From Gammaproteobacteria bacterium (lineage in GTDB: Bacteria; Pseudomonadota; Gammaproteobacteria; Steroidobacterales; XN24): a stretch of DNA of 64,000 nucleotides. This document shows, piece after piece, positions 17,290-26,160 of this stretch. Position 1 is the stretch's first letter; each line of letters opens with the position of its first letter. The notes under the pieces were generated by a model. That model did not search any database and was not told the origin of the DNA. It saw nothing but the letters and a program-made list of their open reading frames with translations. Both the position numbers and the translations under genes were made by a program. Where the stretch lies: positions 1-64,000 of the forward strand of contig JARFQW010000032.1 in the NCBI GenBank assembly GCA_029287575.1, read 5' to 3'.

Positions 17290-19185
17290 ATGTCGTCACG
17301 TGCCGCCGCCGGCCTGCTCCTGCTCATGAGCCTGGCCTTCGCGATGGGCTTGCAGCCCTCGCTCGTTGCCGCCCAAGAAGCCCCGGCGGCCGCCGCGGAT
17401 GGCGGCGGGCTGGCCGCGGAGGACAAAGCCGCCCTCGACGCGCGGGTGGAGCGGGTCCACGAAATCAACGAGCGCATCAAGAGCCTCGAGGCCCGGGCCG
17501 AACAGGCCGACGAACGCACCCGCCGGGTGCTGCAGTCGCGGATCGACGGCGCCTGGGCTGACTTGGCCGACGAAGGGCAGTCGTTTGCCGAAGACGTCCA
17601 GAAGTTTGCGGCCGAGGGCGTGGATACCGGCGATTACCAGGACACTGCGCTCAGAGTGCTGGAGGCCGTGCCGACCCGCGTACGCGAGGCCATTGATCAC
17701 ACCTGGGAAAGCGTCGAGCAACCCGCGTCCGACGCGAGTGCTGCAGAGCAGGCCGCCGTGGACGCGCGCACCTTCGACGCCGCCGATCGAATCAACAGGT
17801 TTTATGCAGCACTCGTTCGCAACGTGGAGCTGAGTGAGTCCTTCGGCCTGGATGTCGGCGACCAGCGCCAGGAACTCATCGATGACCTCCAGGATCGGGC
17901 CGAGAATCTGTCTGTCGCCCTGGAGCTGACCCAGGACGACGTCGCCGCCGCCGAGGCGAGCCTCTCGCTGACGCCGGACGACGCGGAGGTGGCTGCCAAG
18001 GTCACCCTTCTTCGGAATCGTTCCAAGGCCGTCGCCGGGCAGCTGGAGCAGGCCATCAGTCTGCTGGAAGAACTCGATGTCCAGTCGCCGAACTTCAAGA
18101 AACAGGTGATCGCCGCGACGGGCGAGGTGAACACGGACGTGCTCAACCCGGCCGTGGCCTTCGGGCTGCTGGGTGACTGGCTGGGCGGGATCGGCGATTG
18201 GTTTGTAGAAAACGGGCCGCGCCTGCTGGTCCAGCTGCTGCTTTTCGTGGCCATCATCCTGGCTTTCCGCTTTTTGGCGCGACTGGGACAAAAAGTGGTG
18301 ACCCGGGCTTTGGATGCCTCGAAGGTCCGCATGTCCCGGCTGCTGCGGCAGATGATCATCTCGGTCACCCGGGGCCTGATCATGATCTTCGGTGTGCTCG
18401 TGGCCCTGTCTCAGATGGGTATCTCGGTCGGCCCGCTGCTGGCTGGTCTGGGTGTTGCCGGCTTCATCGTCGGTTTCGCCCTGCAGGACACGCTGGCCAA
18501 TTTCGCCTCGGGCCTGATGATTCTTTTCTACCGGCCGTTCGACGTGGGCGATCTCGTGGAAACCGGGGGCGTTTTCGGCAAGGTACAGGACATGAGCCTG
18601 GTCAATACCACCATCCTGACCGTAGACAACCAGACCCTGGTCGTGCCCAACAGCAAGATCTGGGGCGACGTGATCAAAAACGTGACCGCCCAGCAGGTGC
18701 GCCGCGTGGACATGATCTTCGGTATTGGCTATGCCGACGACATTCCGAAGGCGGAGGGGATCCTGGAAGACATCGTCACGCATCACGAGTCGGTGCTGGA
18801 CGATCCGGAACCGGTGGTAAAGCTGCATGAGCTCGGAGAGTCGTCGGTGAATTTCGTGGTGCGCCCGTGGGTTAAGCGGGACGACTACTGGGACGTCTAC
18901 TGGGACATTACTCGCGAAGTGAAGATGCGCTTCGACGACGAAGGTGTGTCGATTCCCTTTCCCCAGCGAGATGTGCATCTCTACACCGAGGAGGCGGTCG
19001 CGCTGGCCGCGCCCGAAGCGCGCGAGGCGCTGGCGTCTGACAACGGAGACAGGCCGGCCGAGGAAAAACCGGCGCCTTCCCGGGAGCGCACGGCGTCCAC
19101 TGGACTGGATGCGGACAGTGCGGATGCACCGGAGGGGCGCGGTGACGACGACGGCGGCAACGGCGGCGGCGACGACGGGCGCTGA
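17290..19185 (+). CDS. MscS-family mechanosensitive ion channel with long periplasmic N-terminus
   Basis: The 631-residue protein has a signal peptide (1-28), then a roughly 270-residue, charged, helical periplasmic region with coiled-coil character. Three to four membrane segments follow (about 310-420). The pore-lining helix and beta domain show the MscS signature: LLAGLGVAGFIVGFALQD, then FYRPFDVGDLVE and DNQTLVVPNSKIWGDVIKN. The C-terminal tail after residue 575 is acidic and ends in a glycine/aspartate-rich run. It should release solutes when membrane tension rises during osmotic downshift. GGGGAGGA stands five bases before the start. Confidence 0.9.
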   Translation: MSSRAAAGLLLLMSLAFAMGLQPSLVAAQEAPAAAADGGGLAAEDKAALDARVERVHEINERIKSLEARAEQADERTRRVLQSRIDGAWADLADEGQSFAEDVQKFAAEGVDTGDYQDTALRVLEAVPTRVREAIDHTWESVEQPASDASAAEQAAVDARTFDAADRINRFYAALVRNVELSESFGLDVGDQRQELIDDLQDRAENLSVALELTQDDVAAAEASLSLTPDDAEVAAKVTLLRNRSKAVAGQLEQAISLLEELDVQSPNFKKQVIAATGEVNTDVLNPAVAFGLLGDWLGGIGDWFVENGPRLLVQLLLFVAIILAFRFLARLGQKVVTRALDASKVRMSRLLRQMIISVTRGLIMIFGVLVALSQMGISVGPLLAGLGVAGFIVGFALQDTLANFASGLMILFYRPFDVGDLVETGGVFGKVQDMSLVNTTILTVDNQTLVVPNSKIWGDVIKNVTAQQVRRVDMIFGIGYADDIPKAEGILEDIVTHHESVLDDPEPVVKLHELGESSVNFVVRPWVKRDDYWDVYWDITREVKMRFDDEGVSIPFPQRDVHLYTEEAVALAAPEAREALASDNGDRPAEEKPAPSRERTASTGLDADSADAPEGRGDDDGGNGGGDDGR

Positions 19186-19262
19186 TGGCCGTTGACATCA
19201 CGCGCTGAGGTTCCGCGAACCGCCGGCAGGGCGGCGGACGTCCGGCGTCCGTCCCCGGCAAG

Positions 19263-20036
19263 GTGATACACGCGCAGTCCGGAGCCGGCCGGGACGTGCT
19301 CGTCACCGGTTTGAACGGCACCCTGGCGCCCGCGGTTGCCAAGGTCCTGCGCGAGCAGGGGACGACCGTCAGAGGGTGGAACCGCAACCGCGTGTCTCCG
19401 GATGACGGAGCGGCCTGCATCCATGAGCTCGAGCGGGCCCGGCCGGCGGCGGTTTTTCACCTGGGTCTGGGGAGCGAGGCGTGGGCGGCGCTGCTGGCCG
19501 GCTGGTGTGACCGCCACGACGTGCCGTTTCTGTTTACGAGCACCGCCATGGTGTTTGATCACGAGCCCGACGGACCGCATCGTGTGGGAGACGAATGCAC
19601 GGCGAGGGACGACTACGGCCGATACAAAATCCGCTGCGAGGAGGCGATTGCCGGCGTGTCCGGCCAGGCGATCGTCGCCCGGATCGGATGGCAGATCGGT
19701 ACGCGGCGCGGCGGCAACAACCTGCTTGAGGCTCTGTGGCGCATGATCGAAACCGAGGGTCTCATCCGCGCCAGCAATTGCTGGCGGCCGGCGTGCTCGT
19801 TCATGAACGACACCGCCGAAGCCCTGACCCGGCTGGTTGCCGACGGCGTGTCCGGTACCTGCCATCTGGACAGCAACGCCGTTGACGCACTGAGCTTCCA
19901 CGACATCGTACTGCGGATGCGAACACTTCACGGCGCCGACTGGCGTGTGGAGCGAGTTGACGACTATGTCCACGACCAGCGACTGCTGGATGACGTTCAG
20001 CGTATTCCCAGACTAAGCGACAGGCTGCCGGGCTGA
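19263..20036 (+). CDS. RmlD/SDR-type NAD(P)-dependent sugar-nucleotide reductase-like protein
   Basis: The 257-residue protein resembles the extended short-chain dehydrogenase / RmlD_sub_bind family. The nucleotide-binding start is DVLVTGLNGTLAPAVA, with a modified glycine motif; FTSTAMVFD resembles the active-site strand, and YGRYKIRCEE supplies the YxxxK pair. The family reduces or epimerises nucleotide sugars; the substrate here is unknown and no sugar cluster is nearby. The start is GTG with only a weak upstream AGG. The gene is followed by about 245 bases without a recognisable gene. Confidence 0.7.
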   Translation: MIHAQSGAGRDVLVTGLNGTLAPAVAKVLREQGTTVRGWNRNRVSPDDGAACIHELERARPAAVFHLGLGSEAWAALLAGWCDRHDVPFLFTSTAMVFDHEPDGPHRVGDECTARDDYGRYKIRCEEAIAGVSGQAIVARIGWQIGTRRGGNNLLEALWRMIETEGLIRASNCWRPACSFMNDTAEALTRLVADGVSGTCHLDSNAVDALSFHDIVLRMRTLHGADWRVERVDDYVHDQRLLDDVQRIPRLSDRLPG

Positions 20037-20282
20037 GCTGGAAATACGCCCCAGTGATGCGACGCGCTTGATGCTCCGCCGCGGTCAACTTGGACCACGA
20101 GGAAGCGTTGCCGCGAATGCGCATGAGCGGATTATGGCAAAGCATTCGGCGGTCACCGGCCGGCCCGGATACACTCGGGTTTTGGGCGAACGAACGTCCC
20201 TGCAGGAATCTGAGCCGCACGCAGGGCCGAAGCATGCAGGATGGCGGCGACAGCCCGTCCCGCAGCTGGAGCGCAAACCGAT

Positions 20283-21425
20283 ATGGATTTTTCCCGCACC
20301 GAAGCACAACAGCGCCTCTGTGACGAGATCCGTGGGTTCGCCCGCGAGAAACTGGACCCGGGCACGGCCGAACGCCAGGTCGAGCGATTCGGCCGGGAAC
20401 TGTGGGAGCAGATCGGCGCCAGAGGGATTCTCGGTTCCTGCGTGCCGGAGATCTACGGCGGCCGGGGCCGGGACGTGCTCACCACGATCCTCGCCATGGA
20501 GGCCCTGGGCGAAGGGTGCCGCGACAATGGCCTGACCCTCGGGGTCAACGGCCAGATGTGGGCGGTGCAGGAGCCAATCCAGCGCTTCGGGTCCGAGGAA
20601 CAGAAGGAACGCTTTCTGCCGAAGCTGTGCTCAGGCGAATGGTTCGGCGCCCACGGCATGAGCGAGGCCACATCGGGTTCCGACACCTTCGCCCTCAAGA
20701 CCAGCGCCGAACGCGAGGGCAGCGACTATGTGCTCAATGGCACCAAGATCTACATCGGCCTGGCGCCGGTGGCGGACCTGTCCCTGGTGTTTGCGTCCAC
20801 CGCCCCCGACAAGGGTCGCTGGGGCCTGTCCGCGTTTCTCATCGAGAAGGACACCCCCGGACTGACCCGCAGCGAGGTGAAACAGAAGATGGGTCTGACC
20901 TCTTCGCCGCTGGGCGACCTGGTGATGGAGAACTGCCGCGTGCCGGGAGCCAACCGGCTCGGTCCCGAGGGTGCCGGCCTGTCCATCTTCAACCACTCCA
21001 TGCAGTGGGAACGCAGCTTCATCTTTGCCAGCCACGTCGGCTCCATGGCCAGGCAGCTGGATGAGACGGTGGCGTTTGCCAAGGACCGTCGCCAGTTTGG
21101 CCAGCCCGTGGGCCACTTCCAGTCGGTCTCCAACCGCATTGCCGATATGAAGCTGAGGCTGGAGACAGCGAGGCTGCTCATGTACAAGGCCGCGTGGACC
21201 CTGGATCAGGGCGGCGACGCGAGCATGATCTCGGCGTTGTCGAAACTGCACCTGGGCGAGGGTTTTTTTGCGTCGAGCATCGATGCGATGCGGATTCACG
21301 GGGGCCGGGGATACCTGACGCAATACGAAGTGGAACGGGATGTGCGCGACTCCGCCGGCGGCGTAATCTACTCCGGCACGTCGGACATACAGCGTCAGTT
21401 GATCGCCAGACTGCTGGGGCTCTAG
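20283..21425 (+). CDS. Acyl-CoA dehydrogenase
   Basis: The 380-residue flavoprotein shows the acyl-CoA dehydrogenase family layout: N-terminal helical domain, middle FAD domain with GMSEATSGSD and LNGTKIYIGLA, and C-terminal domain with DRRQFGQPVGHFQ and GGRGYLTQYEVER. It oxidises an acyl-CoA at the alpha-beta bond and passes electrons to ETF. The usual MCAD catalytic Glu position reads IYSGTSDIQR, with Ser where Glu is expected. A Glu in QWERSFIF aligns instead with the catalytic base of isovaleryl-CoA-type dehydrogenases. The start at 20283 (MDFSRTEAQ) fits the family better than the in-frame start 42 bases upstream. Confidence 0.88.
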   Translation: MDFSRTEAQQRLCDEIRGFAREKLDPGTAERQVERFGRELWEQIGARGILGSCVPEIYGGRGRDVLTTILAMEALGEGCRDNGLTLGVNGQMWAVQEPIQRFGSEEQKERFLPKLCSGEWFGAHGMSEATSGSDTFALKTSAEREGSDYVLNGTKIYIGLAPVADLSLVFASTAPDKGRWGLSAFLIEKDTPGLTRSEVKQKMGLTSSPLGDLVMENCRVPGANRLGPEGAGLSIFNHSMQWERSFIFASHVGSMARQLDETVAFAKDRRQFGQPVGHFQSVSNRIADMKLRLETARLLMYKAAWTLDQGGDASMISALSKLHLGEGFFASSIDAMRIHGGRGYLTQYEVERDVRDSAGGVIYSGTSDIQRQLIARLLGL

Positions 21426-21573
21426 CGCTCGCAGGATTCCCCGCCTGTCCGACAGCGATGAGTACGCTTTCTGGCCAGTATCGATCGATCAGGGAAATCG
21501 GTATGCCGGCCCAGGGTATCAGCGAGAATGTTGCCGGTAAGTTGGCGATCACCGCCTTCACCGGCACCAATGA

Positions 21574-21753
21574 GCCAGGCCATTAGGAGTCATCGACATC
21601 TACTTCGGTCCGACGGCGCCCGAGGGACAAGAGGACAACCGGATCCAGGCCGACCCCGGCAAGGGGTGGAAAACAATTCCTCGCCTCTACGGCTCCCTGG
21701 AATCCCTCTACGATAAGGGCTGGAAGCCGGGTGACCCGGAGCCGGTGGAGTGA
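21574..21753 (+). pseudogene. C-terminal remnant of a DUF1254/DUF1214 protein
   Basis: In the frame ending at 21753, the translation VIDIYFGPTAPEGQE followed by GKGWKTIPRLYGSLESLYDK and GWKPGDPEP matches the C-terminus of DUF1254/DUF1214 proteins, which are normally 350-500 residues long. The frame is closed by TGA at 21571 and no start codon or upstream domain is found between it and the acyl-CoA dehydrogenase gene. Only about 60 codons remain, so this is a fragment of a deleted gene. No function is expected. Confidence 0.78.
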
Positions 21754-21843
21754 GACCGGCGATATTCTGGGCGCACCCTTGCAACAGACCCCTTGAGCCG
21801 GACGCTTATGAAGCCATCGGCCAGGCACAGGAATGAGTCAGCC

Positions 21844-22182
21844 ATGGATCGAATGACAACCACCGCTGCACTGGAGAAGCTGGGTAACGAACACGGCGCT
21901 GTGTTCACCGGGGTGTTACGCCATGGGTCACTCGAGGTGGAGATCTATAAGCCGGACAAGGTCGACAATCAGCAGCCGCACACCCGGGACGAGATTTACG
22001 TTGTTACTTCGGGGTCTGGGTATTTCGTGAACGGGGAAACGCGGCAGCCGTTCGAGCCGGGGGAGGTTCTCTTTGTGCCCGCGGGCATCGCTCACCGGTT
22101 CGAGCAGTTCACTCCCGACTTTGCCACCTGGGTGTTCTTCTACGGGCCCGAGGGTGGTGAAAACGCCGGCGGCCAGGGCTGA
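21844..22182 (+). CDS. Cupin-domain protein
   Basis: The 112-residue protein forms one small cupin barrel. The metal-binding motif I is in PHTRDEIYVVTSGSGYFVNG and motif II in PFEPGEVLFVPAGIAHRFEQ. The family includes dioxygenases, isomerases and sensory proteins, so the reaction cannot be assigned. An in-frame start upstream (21793) is possible, but the cupin begins after the Met at 21844, which has AGGA 11 bases before it. It stands alone between a pseudogene fragment and the next gene. Confidence 0.8.
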   Translation: MDRMTTTAALEKLGNEHGAVFTGVLRHGSLEVEIYKPDKVDNQQPHTRDEIYVVTSGSGYFVNGETRQPFEPGEVLFVPAGIAHRFEQFTPDFATWVFFYGPEGGENAGGQG

Positions 22183-22320
22183 GCGAAACGGTACCGGTGT
22201 CGGTGCTAGGCTTCTCTGAGCGCCGAATTGTCTGGCCAGGGTTCGGCTCAGCCGGCCGTTTCTTCTTCGCTGACTCTCCCGCTGTCGGGGAGAGCGCAAC
22301 AAAACAAGGCACAAACATCC

Positions 22321-23100
22321 ATGAGCAAACAGATTCTGAAGATTTCCGACGAGTTCTGGAACATCCGCGGAGAGTTCAAGATCGGAGGCGTCTTGAATAT
22401 CGGTACACAGGCCTCGTTGGCGCGTCGGGCCACCGGGCAATTCGTCCTGCTGGACGCCTATACGCTCGACGGCCAGGTGAAAGCGGAGGTTGACGCGGCC
22501 ACCCGTGACGGCGCGGACATCGAGGCGATCATCAATCTGCATCCCTTCCATACCGTGCATGTGAAGAAGGCCCATCAGCAATATCCCGACGCCAGGCTTT
22601 ATGGCACCCGGCGGCACCTGGACAAGTTTCCGGACCTGCCATGGCAGACCGAATTGAGCGAGTCGGCAGAATGTGCGGCCCTGTTCGCCGAGGATTTCGA
22701 GTTTTCCGTGCCTGCCGGCGTGGACTTCATTTCCAGCAACGAGCACCTGCATTTTTCGTCCGTGCTGGCGTATCACAAGGCATCGAGGACGATTCATTCG
22801 GACGACACCTTGATGTACCTGCAGTTGCCCGGGCTGCTGGGCATGCTCAAGAAGCCGGAGGTTACCTTTCACATGACGCTGGCAAAGACGCTGGAACGGC
22901 GAGCCTCGGCGGCGGAGGACTTTCGAGCCTGGGCAAGGCAGCTGGCTGCGGATTGGAACGACGCCGAGAACCTCTGTGCCGCACACTCGGCCGCTTTGCT
23001 GGGTCGGGACAATCAATCCGAGTCGATTTCCAACAGGATCCTGATTGCCCTCGGAAAAGTGGAAAGAACCCTGCAGGCTCATGAGAAGAAATTCGGTTGA
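22321..23100 (+). CDS. Hypothetical protein with metallo-hydrolase-like features
   Basis: The 259-residue protein begins MSKQILKISDEFWNIRGEFK. An early block (FVLLDAYTLDG) and a later one (IINLHPFHTVHVKKAHQ) resemble the strand order and His-containing loop of metallo-beta-lactamase-fold proteins, with further His residues in YGTRRHLDKF and SSNEHLHFSS. The classic HxHxDH motif is absent, so hydrolase activity is uncertain. No signal peptide or membrane segment is seen. The start at 22321 is preferred over the longer frame at 22228 because the upstream part is low in similarity to any fold and lacks a ribosome site. Product unknown. Confidence 0.6.
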   Translation: MSKQILKISDEFWNIRGEFKIGGVLNIGTQASLARRATGQFVLLDAYTLDGQVKAEVDAATRDGADIEAIINLHPFHTVHVKKAHQQYPDARLYGTRRHLDKFPDLPWQTELSESAECAALFAEDFEFSVPAGVDFISSNEHLHFSSVLAYHKASRTIHSDDTLMYLQLPGLLGMLKKPEVTFHMTLAKTLERRASAAEDFRAWARQLAADWNDAENLCAAHSAALLGRDNQSESISNRILIALGKVERTLQAHEKKFG

Positions 23101-23250
23101 TCGACCGGGTCGTGTGGCCGTTGCGCTCCAGCGCAACTGGAGAATCCTGCGGGTGACTGCGGATCGGCCAATCGATCATGCCGTGCCAGAAATCTGCCGT
23201 CGACGCAGATATCTCTGCACTCAGATGCCTTGCATTAGGGGACATTACTG

Positions 23251-23859
23251 ATGATCGATTTCGTGGCAAGTTTCATCTTTTTCTTCGCGGTAATCGATCC
23301 CATCGGCACGGTACCCGTTTTCATTGCGGTAACGAGCCAGTTCGACGAGCCCACCAAGAGGCGCATAGCCCTAAAAGCTACGCTGGTGGCCGCTGGCATT
23401 CTCTTGTTCTTCGTCGTGGCCGGGGAAGTGATTCTGACCGCCATGGCAATTCCTCTTTCGGCCTTTCAGATTGCCGGCGGCGTCGTGTTGTTCCTGTTCG
23501 CGCTCTCGATGATTTTCGGCGAGAGCAAACCTGATCAGGAAGTCAAAATGGCCGCGAGCGGTAGTGAAACGGCCATCTTTCCACTCGCCGTGCCGTCTAT
23601 TGCCGGCCCCGGCGCCATGCTGGCGGCCGTGTTGATGACAGAGAACACGCGCTTCGGCCTCATGGAGCAGGTTCAGACTGCTGGTGTAATTCTCGCGGTG
23701 TTGGTAATCGTGTTGCTCCTCATGCTCGCGGCCACCTGGATTCACAGGTTCATCGGCAGCAGCGGAGCGAGCATTGTCAGTCGGATCATGGGAATGATTC
23801 TGGCCTCCGTTGCGACGGCCAATGTCCTGGACGGCATCAAGGAATTCTTCAGCCTGTGA
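23251..23859 (+). CDS. MarC-family integral membrane protein
   Basis: The 202-residue protein has about six hydrophobic helices and the family hallmarks FFFAVIDPIGTVPVFIAV in the first helix and FPLAVPSIAGPGAMLA near residue 115. It belongs to MarC/UPF0056, inner-membrane proteins of unknown transport or assembly role; the name does not imply antibiotic resistance. The start at 23251 follows AGGGG by nine bases. It is separated from its neighbours by about 110-150 bases and appears to be a single gene. Confidence 0.9.
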   Translation: MIDFVASFIFFFAVIDPIGTVPVFIAVTSQFDEPTKRRIALKATLVAAGILLFFVVAGEVILTAMAIPLSAFQIAGGVVLFLFALSMIFGESKPDQEVKMAASGSETAIFPLAVPSIAGPGAMLAAVLMTENTRFGLMEQVQTAGVILAVLVIVLLLMLAATWIHRFIGSSGASIVSRIMGMILASVATANVLDGIKEFFSL

Positions 23860-23971
23860 TGAGCAGACGTTCGCCCGCCCGACATCGCCCGTGGGATCAA
23901 GGTACGGCGGCGGGTATCTGCCGGTGCCAGCCAAGCTGCTGCGGGAATCGACTGTGAGGTCTAGCGTCATC

Positions 23972-24547
23972 ATGCGGCATCGAACCAGCTATCCCGATCC
24001 CATCGCCTTCAAGGCGAATGACCTGCTCCAGATCGGCGCCGAGGATGCCGAGTATCCGGGGTGGATCAGGGTCACACTGAATGACGGCAACGAGGGGTGG
24101 GCACCCGCGGACTTCGTTCGGGTTCTCGACGGGCCGGCCAGGGGGATGGCCACCGCGGATTACTGTGCCCGGGAGCTGGACGTGGATGTCGGGGATGAGC
24201 TGCAGATCCTGGGAACCTATGGCGGCTGGCACCATGTGGTCAACGTGGCCGGTGAAGAAGGTTGGGTGCCCCAGGCATGCGTGCGGCGCAATGAACGTCC
24301 CAGACAACGGGCCAGACAAGGATCTGTTACATCGGGAGCGCCAATGAGAGGAACATTTGGATGGTTGAGCGTCACCCTGCTGGCAGGTGCGTTTGCGTGC
24401 TGGGGAGGCTATCTGTGGATCGGGGCCGAGGTAGACGCTGACGGCATCCTGCGCGAGCCGTTTGCCCTGATTCCCCTGGGCTGGATGTGTCTGATCGCTG
24501 CCCTCATCAGCGGTGTCGCCTGGTTGTTCATGCGCTCACGCGACTAA
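23972..24547 (+). CDS. SH3-domain protein fused to a DUF3955-like membrane tail
   Basis: The protein of 191 residues begins with two SH3-like repeats: YPGWIRVTLNDGNEGWAPAD (about 29-48) and GGWHHVVNVAGEEGWVPQAC (about 85-104). After a basic linker (NERPRQRARQ), a C-terminal part with two membrane helices starts at MRGTFGWLSVTLLAG and contains GAEVDADGILREPFALIPLG, which matches DUF3955. DUF3955 proteins are usually short separate proteins, so the single frame is either a true fusion or two genes whose frames joined; an ATG at 24345 could begin the second part on its own. Function unknown. Confidence 0.68.
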   Translation: MRHRTSYPDPIAFKANDLLQIGAEDAEYPGWIRVTLNDGNEGWAPADFVRVLDGPARGMATADYCARELDVDVGDELQILGTYGGWHHVVNVAGEEGWVPQACVRRNERPRQRARQGSVTSGAPMRGTFGWLSVTLLAGAFACWGGYLWIGAEVDADGILREPFALIPLGWMCLIAALISGVAWLFMRSRD

Positions 24548-24816
24548 TCGATCTAGCGAGTTCCGAAACGAACCGGGATATTTACCGCCGAGCCGATCCC
24601 GTCTTGAGTCGAGCGTAGCGATCAATCCTTGCTTCTCGTCTCCGCGCCCAGGTCGCTGCCTTGACCTATCCTTAGCGCGGTGTCTTCCGTGACTCCGGCA
24701 GAGCAGGCCTGTTACCTGGCGGTGTCTCAATCCCCCGTCCGCGCGATGCAATGCACTGCAGCGGCATGGGCCGGATGTCCGGCGGCGAAGCCACGAGTGA
24801 TACAGAAGGAGCATCA

Positions 24817-25587
24817 ATGACAGAAATGACGGATCGCGTGGCCCTGGTTACCGGCGCAAGCAGCGGAATTGGACGGGCTACGGCCAAGGTCTTTGCCGGG
24901 AAGGGCGCGAGCGTGGTCCTGGCCGCGCGGCGCCAGGAAGAACTCGCCTCCCTCGTGGCCGATATCGAAGCACTCGGGGGCAAGGCGAGCGCCATCAGGA
25001 CGGACGTCTCCTCGGCGGACGACGTCGAGGGCATGGTGGCTCACGCCATCGAGACCTTCGGTCGCCTCGACTATGCGGTAAACAACGCCGGTATCGAGGG
25101 GCAATGGGCCCCCGTCACCGAGTTGGCCGAAGAGCAATGGGACCGGGTCCTCGGCATCAATCTGAAGGGTGTATTCCTGTGCATGAAGTACGAGGCGAGA
25201 GCCATGCTCAAGTGCGGGCACGGCGGCGCCATCGTCAACATCGGGTCGGTGAATTCCTTTCTCGGATTCCAGACCGCATCCGCCTATGTCACCTCTAAGC
25301 ACGGCCTGATCGGGCTCACTTCAAGCGTCTCCGCCGAGCTGGCGCCTCAGGGAATTCGGGTGAATCTCCTGTGTCCTGGTGTCATCGATACGCCAATGCA
25401 TCACCGGGCGCGAGCGTTCGTCGGCGATGAGATCTACGACGAGACGCTGCTCCCGAGTATTCATCTTCGGCGGGCGGGTCGTCCCGAGGAAATCGCCCGT
25501 TCCATTGCCTTCCTGTGTTCGGACGATGCCAGCTACATCACTGGCACCACGCTGACGCCGGACGGCGGCTACACGCTGACCATGTGA
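24817..25587 (+). CDS. Short-chain dehydrogenase/reductase
   Basis: The 256-residue classical SDR has the cofactor motif TGASSGIGRA, the structural NNAG, the catalytic Ser in NIGSVNSFLG and the pair YVTSKHG. The C-terminus contains the family-typical DASYITGTTLTPDGGYT. It is a cytoplasmic NAD(P)-dependent oxidoreductase; the substrate cannot be read from the sequence. GAAGGAG stands five bases before the start at 24817, which decides against the longer frame from 24751. It is followed by a VOC gene 78 bases later, but a shared operon is not certain. Confidence 0.9.
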   Translation: MTEMTDRVALVTGASSGIGRATAKVFAGKGASVVLAARRQEELASLVADIEALGGKASAIRTDVSSADDVEGMVAHAIETFGRLDYAVNNAGIEGQWAPVTELAEEQWDRVLGINLKGVFLCMKYEARAMLKCGHGGAIVNIGSVNSFLGFQTASAYVTSKHGLIGLTSSVSAELAPQGIRVNLLCPGVIDTPMHHRARAFVGDEIYDETLLPSIHLRRAGRPEEIARSIAFLCSDDASYITGTTLTPDGGYTLTM

Positions 25588-25665
25588 GGTCGAGCTTATG
25601 ACCCCTGATCGTTTGCGGCATTCAAGGCGCCGTCGCATGAGCTGCGAAGCCGGGCGCTAGGCCTC

Positions 25666-26100
25666 ATGCTCCACCACGTTTCTCTTCCTGTTTCCGACAT
25701 TGTCGCCTCGACTCGCCTCTATGATGCGGCGATGGGGGCGCTTGGATACCGGCGTGTGTGCGCGGCGGAAGGATTCGTGGGTTATGGCCTCCACGACGAC
25801 GAGGACCAGCTTGCCCTCAAGCAAACATCCGACCCCGGGGTCGCGCGACCCCGTTTCCATCTCGCCCTCGCTGCACCGACGCAGGCCGCGGTGGCTGCAT
25901 TTCACGAGGCTGCGTTACTGCATGGAGCAACTGATGACGGGGCGCCCGGTCTTCGGCCGCACTATGGCGATCATTACTACGCCGCCTTCATCATCGACCT
26001 GGACGGAAACCGGATCGAGGCGGTGCATAATGAGGCCGCCGCCAGTCTCGTGGGACGAGCGCCGGGCGCGGTGTCACCGAACTCATCCCACGGTATGTAG
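25666..26100 (+). CDS. VOC-superfamily (glyoxalase-like) protein
   Basis: The 144-residue protein begins MLHHVSLPVSDIVASTRLYD, where His and the following Ser-Leu-Pro-Val-Ser-Asp fit the first betaalphabetabetabeta module of VOC proteins. FHLALAAPT and YYAAFIIDLDGNRIEAVHNE form the second module, with the metal-binding Glu in IEAVH. Members include glyoxalases, ring-cleavage dioxygenases and resistance proteins; no specific reaction is indicated. It lies between an SDR and a zinc-type alcohol dehydrogenase-like gene, all facing the same way. Confidence 0.85.
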   Translation: MLHHVSLPVSDIVASTRLYDAAMGALGYRRVCAAEGFVGYGLHDDEDQLALKQTSDPGVARPRFHLALAAPTQAAVAAFHEAALLHGATDDGAPGLRPHYGDHYYAAFIIDLDGNRIEAVHNEAAASLVGRAPGAVSPNSSHGM

Positions 26101-26160
26101 CGCATCCGCAAACGCCCTCTGTCGCTCAATGTCGAACAGCCCCTGAACCGGAGATCAACC

